DNA of 29,254 bases from an uncultured Blautia sp. (GTDB lineage: Bacteria; Bacillota; Clostridia; Lachnospirales; Lachnospiraceae), in assembly GCA_934394545.1 (NCBI GenBank), contig CAKRRG010000036.1:1-29254 (forward strand). Reading direction: 5' to 3'. This document shows positions 8,806 through 15,826 of this stretch, one piece after another. Below the pieces are notes generated by a model, which did no database searches, was not told the DNA's origin, and saw only the letters and a list, made by a program, of their open reading frames with translations. The position numbers and the translations under genes are program-made. Positions within the stretch are counted from its first letter, which is position 1. Each line of letters opens with the position of its first letter.

Positions 8806-8828
8806 AAGCGGATCTGGAATATTCGCTT
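8806..8828 (+). repeat. Hairpin with CTGGAAT loop, relative of 1031-1055
   Basis: AAGCGGAT (8806-8813) pairs with ATTCGCTT (8821-8828) around CTGGAAT (8814-8820). Compared with 1031-1055 the loop is identical, the loop-closing C-G pair has become T-A, and one G-C pair has become G-T. The changes keep the stem paired. It lies in the leader of the membrane-protein gene, about 27 bases before its ATG. Confidence 0.5.
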
Positions 8829-8855
8829 GACGAAAAAAGAGAGGTAGGACAGACT

Positions 8856-9575
8856 ATGGATCAGTTTGAAAGGCAAAAAATAACCAGACAGGCCATAAAT
8901 GGCAGGATGAGTTTGATGTTTGGCAGTGCGTTTCTGATGTTTTCGGCGATTACATCTACATTGATGTACGGAATTAACTTTTTTATGACAGCACTGGAAG
9001 CGGATAAGGGAACAGCGGAGTATGTGGAACTTCTCCAGAAGGCGAATCTTCAGAGTGGATTTCTGAAAGGAATTGGAGCTTGCTTTGTTGCAGTGGGAAT
9101 CTGGGAGGTTGTATGCGGTTTTCTTACATTGAAGAATTCTAATCGAATTGATAAGAGTCGGTTTGTTTTGAAAATCGTAATTTCATTACTGGCGGCAGAG
9201 TTGTTGCTGCAAGTGGTTCTGTTTTTTACCGGATTGATGAATTTGGGACTTCTTTTTACCTCGATCGTACTTCCTTTGTTTTTGCTCTGGGGCGTAACCA
9301 GATATATTAAGGTTTCCAAGGCTGATCCGGAACGTAAATTTGCAGTGGATCCGGTGAAGAAGAAATCTCCACAGAGAAGTCAGCCGGCAGCATCGAAGAA
9401 AAGCATTCGGGAGCGAGCTGCTATGCAGGCCAGAGTTGAGAATACAGAAGAGAAAAATACAGAAGAGAAAAATACAGAAGAGAAAAATACAGAAGCGGTG
9501 AATGCGGAAGAAGCAAATACTGCAGAAGCAAATACTGCGGAAGTAGTTGTGCCGGGAGAAGAAAGCGAACAATAA
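8856..9575 (+). CDS. Membrane protein with four predicted TM helices and pentapeptide-repeat tail
   Basis: This 239-residue protein is not recognised by family. Four hydrophobic segments are seen at about 19-43, 69-91, 103-125 and 129-148. A Lys/Arg-rich stretch follows (about 152-192), then an acidic tail made of seven five-residue units (196-230), the first three being NTEEK. The positive stretch suggests that the tail lies in the cytoplasm. The ATG at 8856 was preferred because GAGG lies before it at about 8841; an earlier GTG at 8790 has no ribosome site and would read through the leader hairpin. The TetR gene begins four bases after its stop, so they are likely co-transcribed. Confidence 0.75.
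   Translation: MDQFERQKITRQAINGRMSLMFGSAFLMFSAITSTLMYGINFFMTALEADKGTAEYVELLQKANLQSGFLKGIGACFVAVGIWEVVCGFLTLKNSNRIDKSRFVLKIVISLLAAELLLQVVLFFTGLMNLGLLFTSIVLPLFLLWGVTRYIKVSKADPERKFAVDPVKKKSPQRSQPAASKKSIRERAAMQARVENTEEKNTEEKNTEEKNTEAVNAEEANTAEANTAEVVVPGEESEQ
9441..9545 (+). repeat. Seven in-frame 15-bp repeats coding for NTEEK-like units
   Basis: The first three units (9441-9485) are identical, AATACAGAAGAGAAA. Four more (9486-9545) are diverged but keep the 15-bp length and the N-x-E/A pattern. All lie in frame within the tail of the membrane protein. Perfect short repeats of this kind can gain or lose units by slippage without shifting the frame. Confidence 0.9.
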
Positions 9576-9578
9576 TCT

Positions 9579-10112
9579 ATGGATATGAAGGAAATTATTG
9601 CGGCAGCAGCCAGGAAGCTGATTCTTGAGAAAAAAGTGAAGAAGCTTACGGTGAAGGATATTGTGGAAGAATGCCAGATTACCAGGCAGGCATTTTATTA
9701 CCATTTCGAAGGAATCCCGGATCTGATCCAGTGGAGCATAAAGCAGGGCACAAAGCGGCTTCTGGATGAATGCAGGGAGCAGGGAGGCGCAGAGGAGGCG
9801 TTGAAATACCTGTTTGTTTTTGCAATCAACGCGAGATCTGAAGTACAAAAAGGCATAGAAAGCAATTACGGTAAAGAACTGGAGCAGACTCTTGTGCAGG
9901 GAGCCTATGAGTTGTTCGAAAGCATTGTAGAAGAGGAAAATCTGTACCAGAACTACAGCCACCAGGAGCTGAAGCTGATTCTTCGCTATCACAGCCGTGC
10001 TATCTTTGGTCTTCTTCAGGACTGGACACCAGAAGATACGAAGAATCTGGATATGATCGTACATGAAGTCTGTTTGATTATGACAGGAAAGGTTGTTCCG
10101 GGAGAACTATAA
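9579..10112 (+). CDS. TetR/AcrR-family transcriptional regulator
   Basis: This 177-residue protein has a TetR-type DNA-binding domain at the N-terminus: helices in about 4-45 with the recognition region ITRQAFYYHFEG. The all-helical C-terminal half would bind a ligand and form dimers. The layout resembles the DhaS-like branch of the family. It begins four bases after the membrane-protein gene (an in-frame ATG two codons later is an alternative start) and probably shares its transcript. Its target may be this operon, but no clear operator palindrome was seen. The ligand is unknown. Confidence 0.9.
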   Translation: MDMKEIIAAAARKLILEKKVKKLTVKDIVEECQITRQAFYYHFEGIPDLIQWSIKQGTKRLLDECREQGGAEEALKYLFVFAINARSEVQKGIESNYGKELEQTLVQGAYELFESIVEEENLYQNYSHQELKLILRYHSRAIFGLLQDWTPEDTKNLDMIVHEVCLIMTGKVVPGEL

Positions 10113-10156
10113 AATATCGTTTGATTGTATTTACAGAAAAATGGAGGTGGCAAAGC

Positions 10157-10447
10157 ATGAGCTATGATCTTCCTGAAAGAGTTGTAAAAGATATTGTAAC
10201 GTTTGCCAGGAAGTATTCTGTCAAAAAAGTTATATTGTTTGGATCTCGCGCAAGGGGAAACAATACTGAAAGAAGCGATATCGATATAGCAGTATATGGT
10301 GGAGATTTCGATTCTTTTTACTGGGATATCAAAGAGAATGTACATTCTCTTCTGAGTTTTGATATAGTTGATGGAGAAAAAAATATTTCAGAAGAATTGA
10401 AAAAAGAAATCAGAAGGGATGGGGTTGTGGTTTATGAAAAAGTTTGA
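10157..10447 (+). CDS. MNT-type minimal nucleotidyltransferase (putative type VII antitoxin)
   Basis: This 96-residue protein is a minimal nucleotidyltransferase of the HI0073/MntA kind. The motif FGSRARG (Gly29, Ser30) and SDIDI (Asp41, Asp43) form the active site, and Asp69 in SFDIVD is the likely third metal ligand. The ATG at 10157 follows GGAGG at 10143. The HEPN partner gene overlaps its end by 14 bases. In studied pairs (MntA-HepT) the transferase adds AMP to the HEPN RNase and silences it. It lies 44 bp after the tetR stop, and joint transcription with tetR is possible. Confidence 0.9.
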   Translation: MSYDLPERVVKDIVTFARKYSVKKVILFGSRARGNNTERSDIDIAVYGGDFDSFYWDIKENVHSLLSFDIVDGEKNISEELKKEIRRDGVVVYEKV

Positions 10448-10844
10448 TAATTTTTCTAACTGTCTTTCTGTGCTTAAAAATGCTGATTTTAAACTTGCTG
10501 AGAATAATGAAATATACAGAACAGGTGTAATTGGGCAATTTAATCTTACTTTTGAACTTGCATGGAAAGCGTTACAGGAAGTGCTGAAACTTCATGGCGT
10601 AGCTGGCGCAGAGACTGGTTCTCCCAGGGAAATTTTACAGCTGGGATATAAAGTGGGATTTATAAATGACTCTGCTGTGTGGCTGCTTATGCTGAAAAAG
10701 AGAAATACATCTGTTCATATATATAATGAAGATGAGATTGACGAAATGATTCTGCTTATTCGTGATAGTTTTATTCCTGCGTTCACTGACCTTGAAGCAG
10801 TTTTGAAAATGAAAATGACGGAGGTGGAGGCTGATTGGGAATAG
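10434..10844 (+). CDS. HEPN-domain protein, HI0074 / nucleotidyltransferase substrate-binding family (putative type VII toxin)
   Basis: This 136-residue helical protein matches the NTase_sub_bind (HI0074) family. It carries the HEPN RNase motif R-x4-H as RNTSVH (Arg90, His95), so it could be an active RNase toxin. The ATG at 10434 overlaps the transferase gene by 14 bases; an earlier in-frame GTG-like start lacks a ribosome site. The order, transferase first then HEPN, is that of HI0073-HI0074. A strong terminator at 10893 ends the unit. Whether the pair works as toxin-antitoxin here or has another role is not shown by sequence. Confidence 0.88.
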   Translation: MKKFDNFSNCLSVLKNADFKLAENNEIYRTGVIGQFNLTFELAWKALQEVLKLHGVAGAETGSPREILQLGYKVGFINDSAVWLLMLKKRNTSVHIYNEDEIDEMILLIRDSFIPAFTDLEAVLKMKMTEVEADWE

Positions 10845-10892
10845 AATCCAGAGGAAGAGAGCAAATACATGGAGAAAACTAAATAAGATATC

Positions 10893-10929
10893 AAACGGGC
10901 GAGGCGTTTTTTTACACTTCGCCCGTTTT
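10893..10929. terminator. Strong terminator after the MNT/HEPN pair
   Basis: AAACGGGCGA (10893-10902) pairs perfectly with TCGCCCGTTT (10919-10928) around a 16-base loop that itself contains seven Ts. A short T run follows the stem. The A run before the stem also makes it usable on the other strand. Confidence 0.85.
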
Positions 10930-10956
10930 GTCTATACACACTTAAAGTTCTGACTA

Positions 10957-10985
10957 TCGACACTTTTTTCTGCCTGTACTAGAAT
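10957..10985 (+). promoter_or_regulatory. Predicted promoter of the ftsH operon
   Basis: TCGACA (10957-10962), a 17-bp spacer and TAGAAT (10980-10985) lie just after the terminator and about 30 bp before the first gene of the unit at 11016. Confidence 0.5.
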
Positions 10986-11015
10986 AAAATCATCAGGAGA
11001 GGAGGGAAACATGAT

Positions 11016-11459
11016 ATGGCACATGAAATTTTATCCGTGAAAATGTACGAGCTGGACAAAAAACTGGAGCAGACTCACAGCCGGATTCAATTGGCAGAGA
11101 GTATGGATGCGGAAAGACTCCACCAGCAGATTCAGGACCTGCGGCAGGAATGCCAGGAAAACCGAATCACTTTGGAAAACCGGCTTCACCATTCCAGAAC
11201 CGGATGCGTAATGAAGCTGGCTAGTGTTTACGACCAGGTGGAGGCAGCTGTTGGGAAAGTGCTGGAGGCGGAGAATATAAATTTGAAAGCCCCTGAACAA
11301 CCAATCGGTGAAAGCAGGCTTCCAGGTGCAGAAGAGAAAATCCTCACCGCAGAATATGCCCTTGATTTTGCCATGCAGGCAGCGAATCGGGCACTTCTGG
11401 TATCTCTGGAAGCCATGGAAGCTCAGCGAATGGAAGACAAGAAAGAGGCAGAAGAATAG
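11016..11459 (+). CDS. Small helical, coiled-coil-like protein upstream of ftsH
   Basis: This 147-residue protein is not recognised. It is soluble and looks almost wholly helical. Residues about 8-60 have the heptad-like pattern of a coiled coil, a break with Pro and Gly follows near 95-108, and a second Ala- and Glu-rich helix ends the protein. The ATG at 11016 sits ten bases after a near-perfect GGAGAGGAGGG; an ATG five bases earlier opens only nine codons. ftsH begins 37 bp downstream, so the protein may be made together with FtsH, possibly as a substrate or adaptor, which is speculation. Confidence 0.75.
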   Translation: MAHEILSVKMYELDKKLEQTHSRIQLAESMDAERLHQQIQDLRQECQENRITLENRLHHSRTGCVMKLASVYDQVEAAVGKVLEAENINLKAPEQPIGESRLPGAEEKILTAEYALDFAMQAANRALLVSLEAMEAQRMEDKKEAEE

Positions 11460-11496
11460 CAGGTGCTATTAGTTTACATAAGAAAGGAATATAATT

Positions 11497-13329
11497 ATGA
11501 AAGAAGTAAAAACTCCAAAAAAGCCGTTGATCTATTATTACGGCGTTGTGCTTCTGGTACTGATTGTTTTTAATCTGGTAGTCTCCCCGATATTGATGGA
11601 GAGCCAGGTAGAAGAAACAGACTACGGTACCTTTATGAGCATGATTAATGGCAAAAATATCGGTAAAGTAGAAGTAGAAGATAATCAGATTGTCTTTACC
11701 GATAAAAATAACGAAAAAATTTATAAAACCGGTCTTATGAATGACCCGGATCTTACCGACCGTCTGTATAAATGCGGTGCGACCTTTGCAAAAGACATTG
11801 ATCGACAGACTTCTCCCATTCTTGGTTTTCTGGTAACAGGGCTTCTGCCGATGATCATTTTCATAGTTCTTGGAAATTATATGGCAAAGAAATTGATGGA
11901 GCAGGCTGGAGGAAAAAACTCCATGGCATTTGGTATGGGAAAAAGCAATGCCAAGGTTTATGTACAATCCAGTGAAGGCATCCGTTTTACAGATGTAGCC
12001 GGGGAGGATGAAGCAAAGGAAAACCTGGCAGAAATTGTAGATTATCTTCATAACCCGAAGAAATATACAGATGTAGGAGCGTCCATGCCAAAAGGTGTTC
12101 TCCTTGTAGGCCCTCCAGGTACCGGTAAAACAATGCTTGCCAAAGCAGTTGCCGGAGAAGCGAATGTTCCATTCTTTTCCATGTCTGGCTCTGAATTCGT
12201 AGAAATGTTTGTTGGTATGGGTGCTTCCAAAGTTCGTGATCTTTTTAAGCAGGCGAAAGAGAAGGCTCCATGTATTGTGTTCATTGACGAGATTGATGCC
12301 ATCGGTAAAAAACGTGACGGTCAGGTTGGTGGCAATGATGAACGAGAGCAGACTTTGAACCAGCTGCTGACTGAGATGGATGGTTTCGAAGGCAACAACG
12401 GTGTTATCATTCTGGCAGCTACAAACCGCCCGGAATCTCTTGACCCTGCGCTTACCCGTCCAGGACGTTTCGACCGTCGTGTGCCGGTTGAACTGCCTGA
12501 CCTTGCTGGCCGTGAGGCTATTCTGAAGGTTCATGCAAGAAAAATAAAAGCATCCGACGATGTGGATTTCCACACGATTGCCCGTATGGCATCCGGCGCA
12601 TCTGGTGCAGAGCTTGCGAATATCATTAACGAAGCGGCTCTTCGCGCTGTTCGTAATGGAAGAACAATTGTAACAGAGGCTGATTTGGAGGAAAGCATTG
12701 AGGTGGTTATTGCTGGTTACCAGAAGAAAAACGCGGTCCTTTCCGACCAGGAGAAAAAGGTAGTTGCCTACCATGAGATAGGACATGCTCTTGTTGCTGC
12801 CCTTCAGAGTCATTCCGCACCAGTGCAGAAAATTACGATTATTCCTCGTACTTCAGGTGCCCTTGGCTATACGATGCAGGTTGAGACAGGTGATAAATAT
12901 CTGATGACGAAGAAAGAACTGGAAAATAAGATTGCCACATTTACAGGTGGACGCGCTGCTGAAGAAATTGTATTTGGTGAGATTACTACCGGCGCTTCCA
13001 ACGATATCGAGCAGGCGACTAAGATTGCCCGTGCAATGATCACCCGTTACGGAATGACAGATGAATTTGACATGGTAGCTATGGAGACTGTTACCAATCA
13101 GTACCTTGGTGGAGATGCATCTCTTTCCTGTTCTGCAGATACCCAGAAGGAGATTGATGAGAAGGTTGTAGAGCTTGTAAAAAGAGAGCATGACAAAGCT
13201 AAGAAAATTCTTGAAGAAAATCGTGGAAAATTGGATGAACTTTCTATGTTTCTTTATGAAAAAGAAACGATAACAGGTGAGGAGTTTATGAATATTCTGA
13301 ATAAAAAAGAGGAGAGTGAGGAAAAATGA
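11497..13329 (+). CDS. ftsH: ATP-dependent zinc metalloprotease FtsH
   Basis: FtsH is a membrane-bound hexameric protease that pulls out and degrades damaged membrane proteins and some regulators. The 610 residues show TM helix 1 (about 11-32), an extracytoplasmic domain, TM helix 2 (about 107-127), then the AAA domain with Walker A GPPGTGKT (205-212), Walker B FIDEID (262-267) and the second region of homology (309-327, ending in RPGRFDR). The protease domain has the zinc site HEIGH (426-430). All key residues are intact. A ribosome site AAGGAA precedes the ATG. It overlaps the DUF308 gene by four bases. Confidence 0.97.
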   Translation: MKEVKTPKKPLIYYYGVVLLVLIVFNLVVSPILMESQVEETDYGTFMSMINGKNIGKVEVEDNQIVFTDKNNEKIYKTGLMNDPDLTDRLYKCGATFAKDIDRQTSPILGFLVTGLLPMIIFIVLGNYMAKKLMEQAGGKNSMAFGMGKSNAKVYVQSSEGIRFTDVAGEDEAKENLAEIVDYLHNPKKYTDVGASMPKGVLLVGPPGTGKTMLAKAVAGEANVPFFSMSGSEFVEMFVGMGASKVRDLFKQAKEKAPCIVFIDEIDAIGKKRDGQVGGNDEREQTLNQLLTEMDGFEGNNGVIILAATNRPESLDPALTRPGRFDRRVPVELPDLAGREAILKVHARKIKASDDVDFHTIARMASGASGAELANIINEAALRAVRNGRTIVTEADLEESIEVVIAGYQKKNAVLSDQEKKVVAYHEIGHALVAALQSHSAPVQKITIIPRTSGALGYTMQVETGDKYLMTKKELENKIATFTGGRAAEEIVFGEITTGASNDIEQATKIARAMITRYGMTDEFDMVAMETVTNQYLGGDASLSCSADTQKEIDEKVVELVKREHDKAKKILEENRGKLDELSMFLYEKETITGEEFMNILNKKEESEEK

Positions 13330-13868
13330 GAAGACGTTCACGCTATGGCTGGCTGGAGCTCATCCTCGGAATCCTGTTGATTCTTCTTGGAATCTACACG
13401 CTGGTTAATCCGGGTAGTATGTTTCGTGGAGTGACAGTTATATATGGAATTCTTGCTGTAATTACCGGTGTTTCAGATATTGTATTTTATGCAAAAACAG
13501 AGCGCTATGTTGGGTTTGGGCCTACTGTTGCGCTGGTGTCCGGAATTTTAAGCATTCTTTCAGGATTAATGCTCTTAATGTATCCAAATGCAGGAGTGTT
13601 GATCATGACACTGCTTCTTCCAATCTGGTTTATTGCGCACTCTGTTTCCAGATTGACCCATTTGCCGCTAGTCCGCCTGGTTGGAAAATTTTATTACTAC
13701 TTCACCATGATTGTAAATATCCTTGGAATCATTCTGGGCTGCCTGATGATTATCTGGCCAGGTGTAGCGTTGTTCTCAACCGGTTTTATTATTGGCTGTT
13801 ATCTGATTCTTCTTGGAATCGACTGTGTTGTGATGGCCTGCAGTAACATGGATGCCGGATGGATGTAG
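13326..13868 (+). CDS. DUF308 / HdeD-like membrane protein
   Basis: This 180-residue protein is nearly all membrane: about six hydrophobic segments, with paired GILLILLGIYTLVNPG and GCLMIIWPG repeats typical of the DUF308 (HdeD-like) fold. The start ATGA overlaps the ftsH stop, so translation is coupled. HdeD in E. coli is linked to acid resistance, but most Firmicute members have no known role. Being read with FtsH suggests a part in envelope quality control, which is inference. Confidence 0.85.
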   Translation: MRRRSRYGWLELILGILLILLGIYTLVNPGSMFRGVTVIYGILAVITGVSDIVFYAKTERYVGFGPTVALVSGILSILSGLMLLMYPNAGVLIMTLLLPIWFIAHSVSRLTHLPLVRLVGKFYYYFTMIVNILGIILGCLMIIWPGVALFSTGFIIGCYLILLGIDCVVMACSNMDAGWM

Positions 13869-13941
13869 AAACAGAATATACTTATCGGTGTAAAAACAGA
13901 GTATGTTTACCGGCGCGAAAACGGAATATATTCATCGGTTG
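13869..13941 (+). repeat. Three imperfect 24-25-bp tandem repeats before the lacI promoter
   Basis: Units start at about 13869, 13894 and 13918 and share the pattern AAACRGARTATR-TT-AYCGG. The last unit runs into the -35 box of the lacI promoter. Spacing close to two and a third helical turns is not ideal for a single face of the DNA, but repeated sites directly upstream of a promoter can bind a regulator. Confidence 0.6.
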
Positions 13942-13968
13942 ACACAAGAAACTACGAGGTGATAAAAT
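13939..13968 (+). promoter_or_regulatory. Predicted promoter of the LacI-family regulator
   Basis: Perfect TTGACA (13939-13944), an 18-bp spacer and TAAAAT (13963-13968) preceded by TGA make a strong extended -10 promoter. Transcription would begin near 13975, about 45 bases before the start codon. Confidence 0.65.
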
Positions 13969-14020
13969 CAAGATGAAATTAAGAAATTACTGCAGCTTGC
14001 AATAAAGGAGATTTACATAT

Positions 14021-15007
14021 ATGGCAACACTTAAGGATGTGGCGAAGGCCTCGGGTCTGACAGTAGGAACGGTTTCCAGAGTCCTGAATAACAGAGGTTA
14101 TATCAGTGACAAGACCAGAGAGAAAGTATATCAGGTGATGAAAGAACTGAATTATCAGCCTAATGAGACGGCCCGTGCTCTGTCTAAACAGAAGAGTAAT
14201 ACCATCGGAGTTATTCTGCCGAATATTGAACATCCTTATTTTTCCAAGGTGTTAAGCCGTCTGGAGCGGGAAGCTGCCAGACAGGGATATCGCATTATGC
14301 TTTTTGTTTCGCGATATAAAGAAGAGCGTGAAGAACAGTGCATTGAGATGTGCAAAAGCGAAAGAGTGGCCGGTGTTGTTCTCGGCAGTGGAAGCTTTGA
14401 GACTGAGAAGTTTAAAGGACTGGATTTTCCGCTGATCACATTGGAGCGCTCTATGGATGAAGGGACGTCCGGGATTGAGTGTGATAACTATCAGGGCGGT
14501 ACGCTGGCAACAGAATTGCTTATTGATAAGGGCTGTAAGAAGTTGATGTATATCGGCGGAACAAGCGCAGGGGGTGATATCCATATGCCCGGAGATCTCC
14601 GTGAAGTTGCATTTGGCGATACCTGTAAGAGATTAAATAAAGATAATGTGGTTATGGTAACGGATAACCGTCTTTTTGATTCTTTGGAATATTATGAATA
14701 TGTAAGACAGGCACTGGTGGATAATCCGGAAGTGGATGGCGTATTTGCCAGTTCGGATGTTATTGGTGCCTATGTACTGCAGGCATGCGCGAATCTGGGA
14801 ATTAAGGTTCCGGAGCAGTTGAAGATCGTAGGTTTTGACGATGTGAACATTGCACAGTTTACTAGTCCGGGACTTACTACGATTCATCAGCCTGTGGAAC
14901 AGATGGCGGAGATGGCAGTTGCTGCCATTGCACAGATCGATGAGGGGAAAATGGTACCCACCAAGACGGTGTTTCCGGTTACCCTGGTTGAGCGAGGAAC
15001 AACCTGA
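14021..15007 (+). CDS. LacI-family transcriptional regulator, likely of sucrose genes
   Basis: This 328-residue protein has a LacI-type helix-turn-helix (about residues 3-25, including TVGTVSRVLNNRGY), a hinge helix near 50-58 (TARALSKQ) and a periplasmic-binding-protein-like sensor domain from about 60 onward. The ATG follows AAAGGAG. It is read toward the GH32/GH13 sucrose genes, ends at its own terminator and is followed by their promoter, so it most likely represses that unit in the absence of a sugar such as sucrose or fructose. The exact ligand cannot be read from sequence. No clear palindromic operator was found at the downstream promoter. Confidence 0.93.
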   Translation: MATLKDVAKASGLTVGTVSRVLNNRGYISDKTREKVYQVMKELNYQPNETARALSKQKSNTIGVILPNIEHPYFSKVLSRLEREAARQGYRIMLFVSRYKEEREEQCIEMCKSERVAGVVLGSGSFETEKFKGLDFPLITLERSMDEGTSGIECDNYQGGTLATELLIDKGCKKLMYIGGTSAGGDIHMPGDLREVAFGDTCKRLNKDNVVMVTDNRLFDSLEYYEYVRQALVDNPEVDGVFASSDVIGAYVLQACANLGIKVPEQLKIVGFDDVNIAQFTSPGLTTIHQPVEQMAEMAVAAIAQIDEGKMVPTKTVFPVTLVERGTT

Positions 15008-15021
15008 ACAAAAATTATAAG

Positions 15022-15071
15022 TCAGCTGTTATAGCAATTGCCTCTGGTTTTTGCGTAACGGCTGATTTTTT
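15022..15071 (+). terminator. Terminator after the LacI-family gene
   Basis: TCAGCTGTTA (15022-15031) pairs with TAACGGCTGA (15056-15065), with one G-T pair, and six Ts follow (15066-15071). It separates the regulator from the sucrose operon. Confidence 0.8.
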
Positions 15072-15456
15072 ATACAATAGGAATCTGTCTGCTAAAGTAG
15101 AGTGCATCTGTGCGCAAAGCGTAACGAATCTCTCAAAGCTTGATGGATTTAGGGAGTTTGAAGCGTATTTGTTCGCGTTGTTTTGTACGATGATAAATAT
15201 GATATGCGGTTGCGATAAAAAATAAGGACATTTTAAAAGAAAATCCAGAAAAAACTAGAACAAGATGACATATCAGCATCAAATACATGTAAAACTGCAC
15301 AAAAAAAGGAATTATAAAATAGTATAAAACTAACGAAATGACTTTAAAACCACGGAAAAAATATGACAACCGCTTGACATATTTGAAGCTCAATGCTATC
15401 ATACAATCATCAAGAAAACGTCTAAATAAGAACGTAAAAAACAGGAGGAAGCAAAA
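15072..15456. other. Gene-free leader region of the sucrose operon, about 385 bp
   Basis: The stretch is AT-rich with no believable gene. Its right end carries a strong promoter (15374-15402) and an AGGAGG ribosome site (15443-15448). No clear catabolite (cre) site or LacI operator palindrome was recognised. The rest shows no structure that can be named. Confidence 0.6.
15374..15402 (+). promoter_or_regulatory. Strong predicted promoter of the sucrose operon
   Basis: Perfect TTGACA (15374-15379), a 17-bp spacer ending in TGC, and TATCAT (15397-15402) make an extended -10 promoter. It lies about 50 bp before the fused transporter remnant and would drive the GH32 and GH13 genes. Confidence 0.7.
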
Positions 15457-15793
15457 ATGAAAAAACGTATTTCAATGGCAAGTGTATCTGTACCGGTTAT
15501 GGCAGACATACTGGAAAATCGTATTTCCGCTTCTGAAACCAACCATCGCAACCGTAGCGATCATTGATGCAATGGCATTCTGGAATGATTACCTTCTTCC
15601 AAGTCTTGTTCTCGGACGTAAAGAACTGTATACTCTTCCGATTGCAACACAGGCATTCTATGGTACTTATTCAACAGACCTTGGACTGGTAATGGCCGCC
15701 CTCCTTCTGGCTATGCTCCCGATCCTGGTTCTGTATCTGTTCCTGCAGCGTTACATCGTTGAAGGTGTTACCTCCGGAGCAGTAAAAGGCTAA
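15457..15793 (+). pseudogene. Remnant of an ABC sugar transporter operon: start of a binding protein fused out of frame to a permease C-terminus
   Basis: A proper AGGAGG site and ATG (15457) begin MKKRISMASVSVPVMA, which looks like the lipoprotein signal start of a solute-binding protein. This frame stops at 15565-15567 after 36 codons. In the +1 frame, from about 15500 to the stop at 15793, the text is the C-terminal ~100 residues of a MalG-type (CUT1) permease: YWKIVFPLLKPTIATVAII, the last membrane helices and the ending VEGVTSGAVKG. The permease begins mid-way through its EAA loop; its first half, the other permease and the binding-protein body are missing. A deletion of about 3 kb best explains it. 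An assembly error that collapsed the operon is the main alternative. Confidence 0.8.
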
Positions 15794-15826
15794 AACCAAG
15801 ATGGGGTTCAAAAAGGAGATGTGATT

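Noticed and set aside
8790..8855. Longer start (GTG 8790) for the membrane protein
   Set aside because: It would read through the hairpin at 8806-8828 and lacks a ribosome site, while ATG 8856 has GAGG at the right distance.
11344..12813. Long minus-strand frame opposite ftsH
   Set aside because: It is opposite an unmistakable ftsH, and its translation is low-complexity and Cys/His/Phe-rich as expected for a reverse-strand shadow.
15431..15456. LacI operator at the sucrose promoter (two ACGT cores near 15418-15436)
   Set aside because: The cores are in direct rather than inverted arrangement with flanks that do not pair, so no palindromic operator can be claimed.
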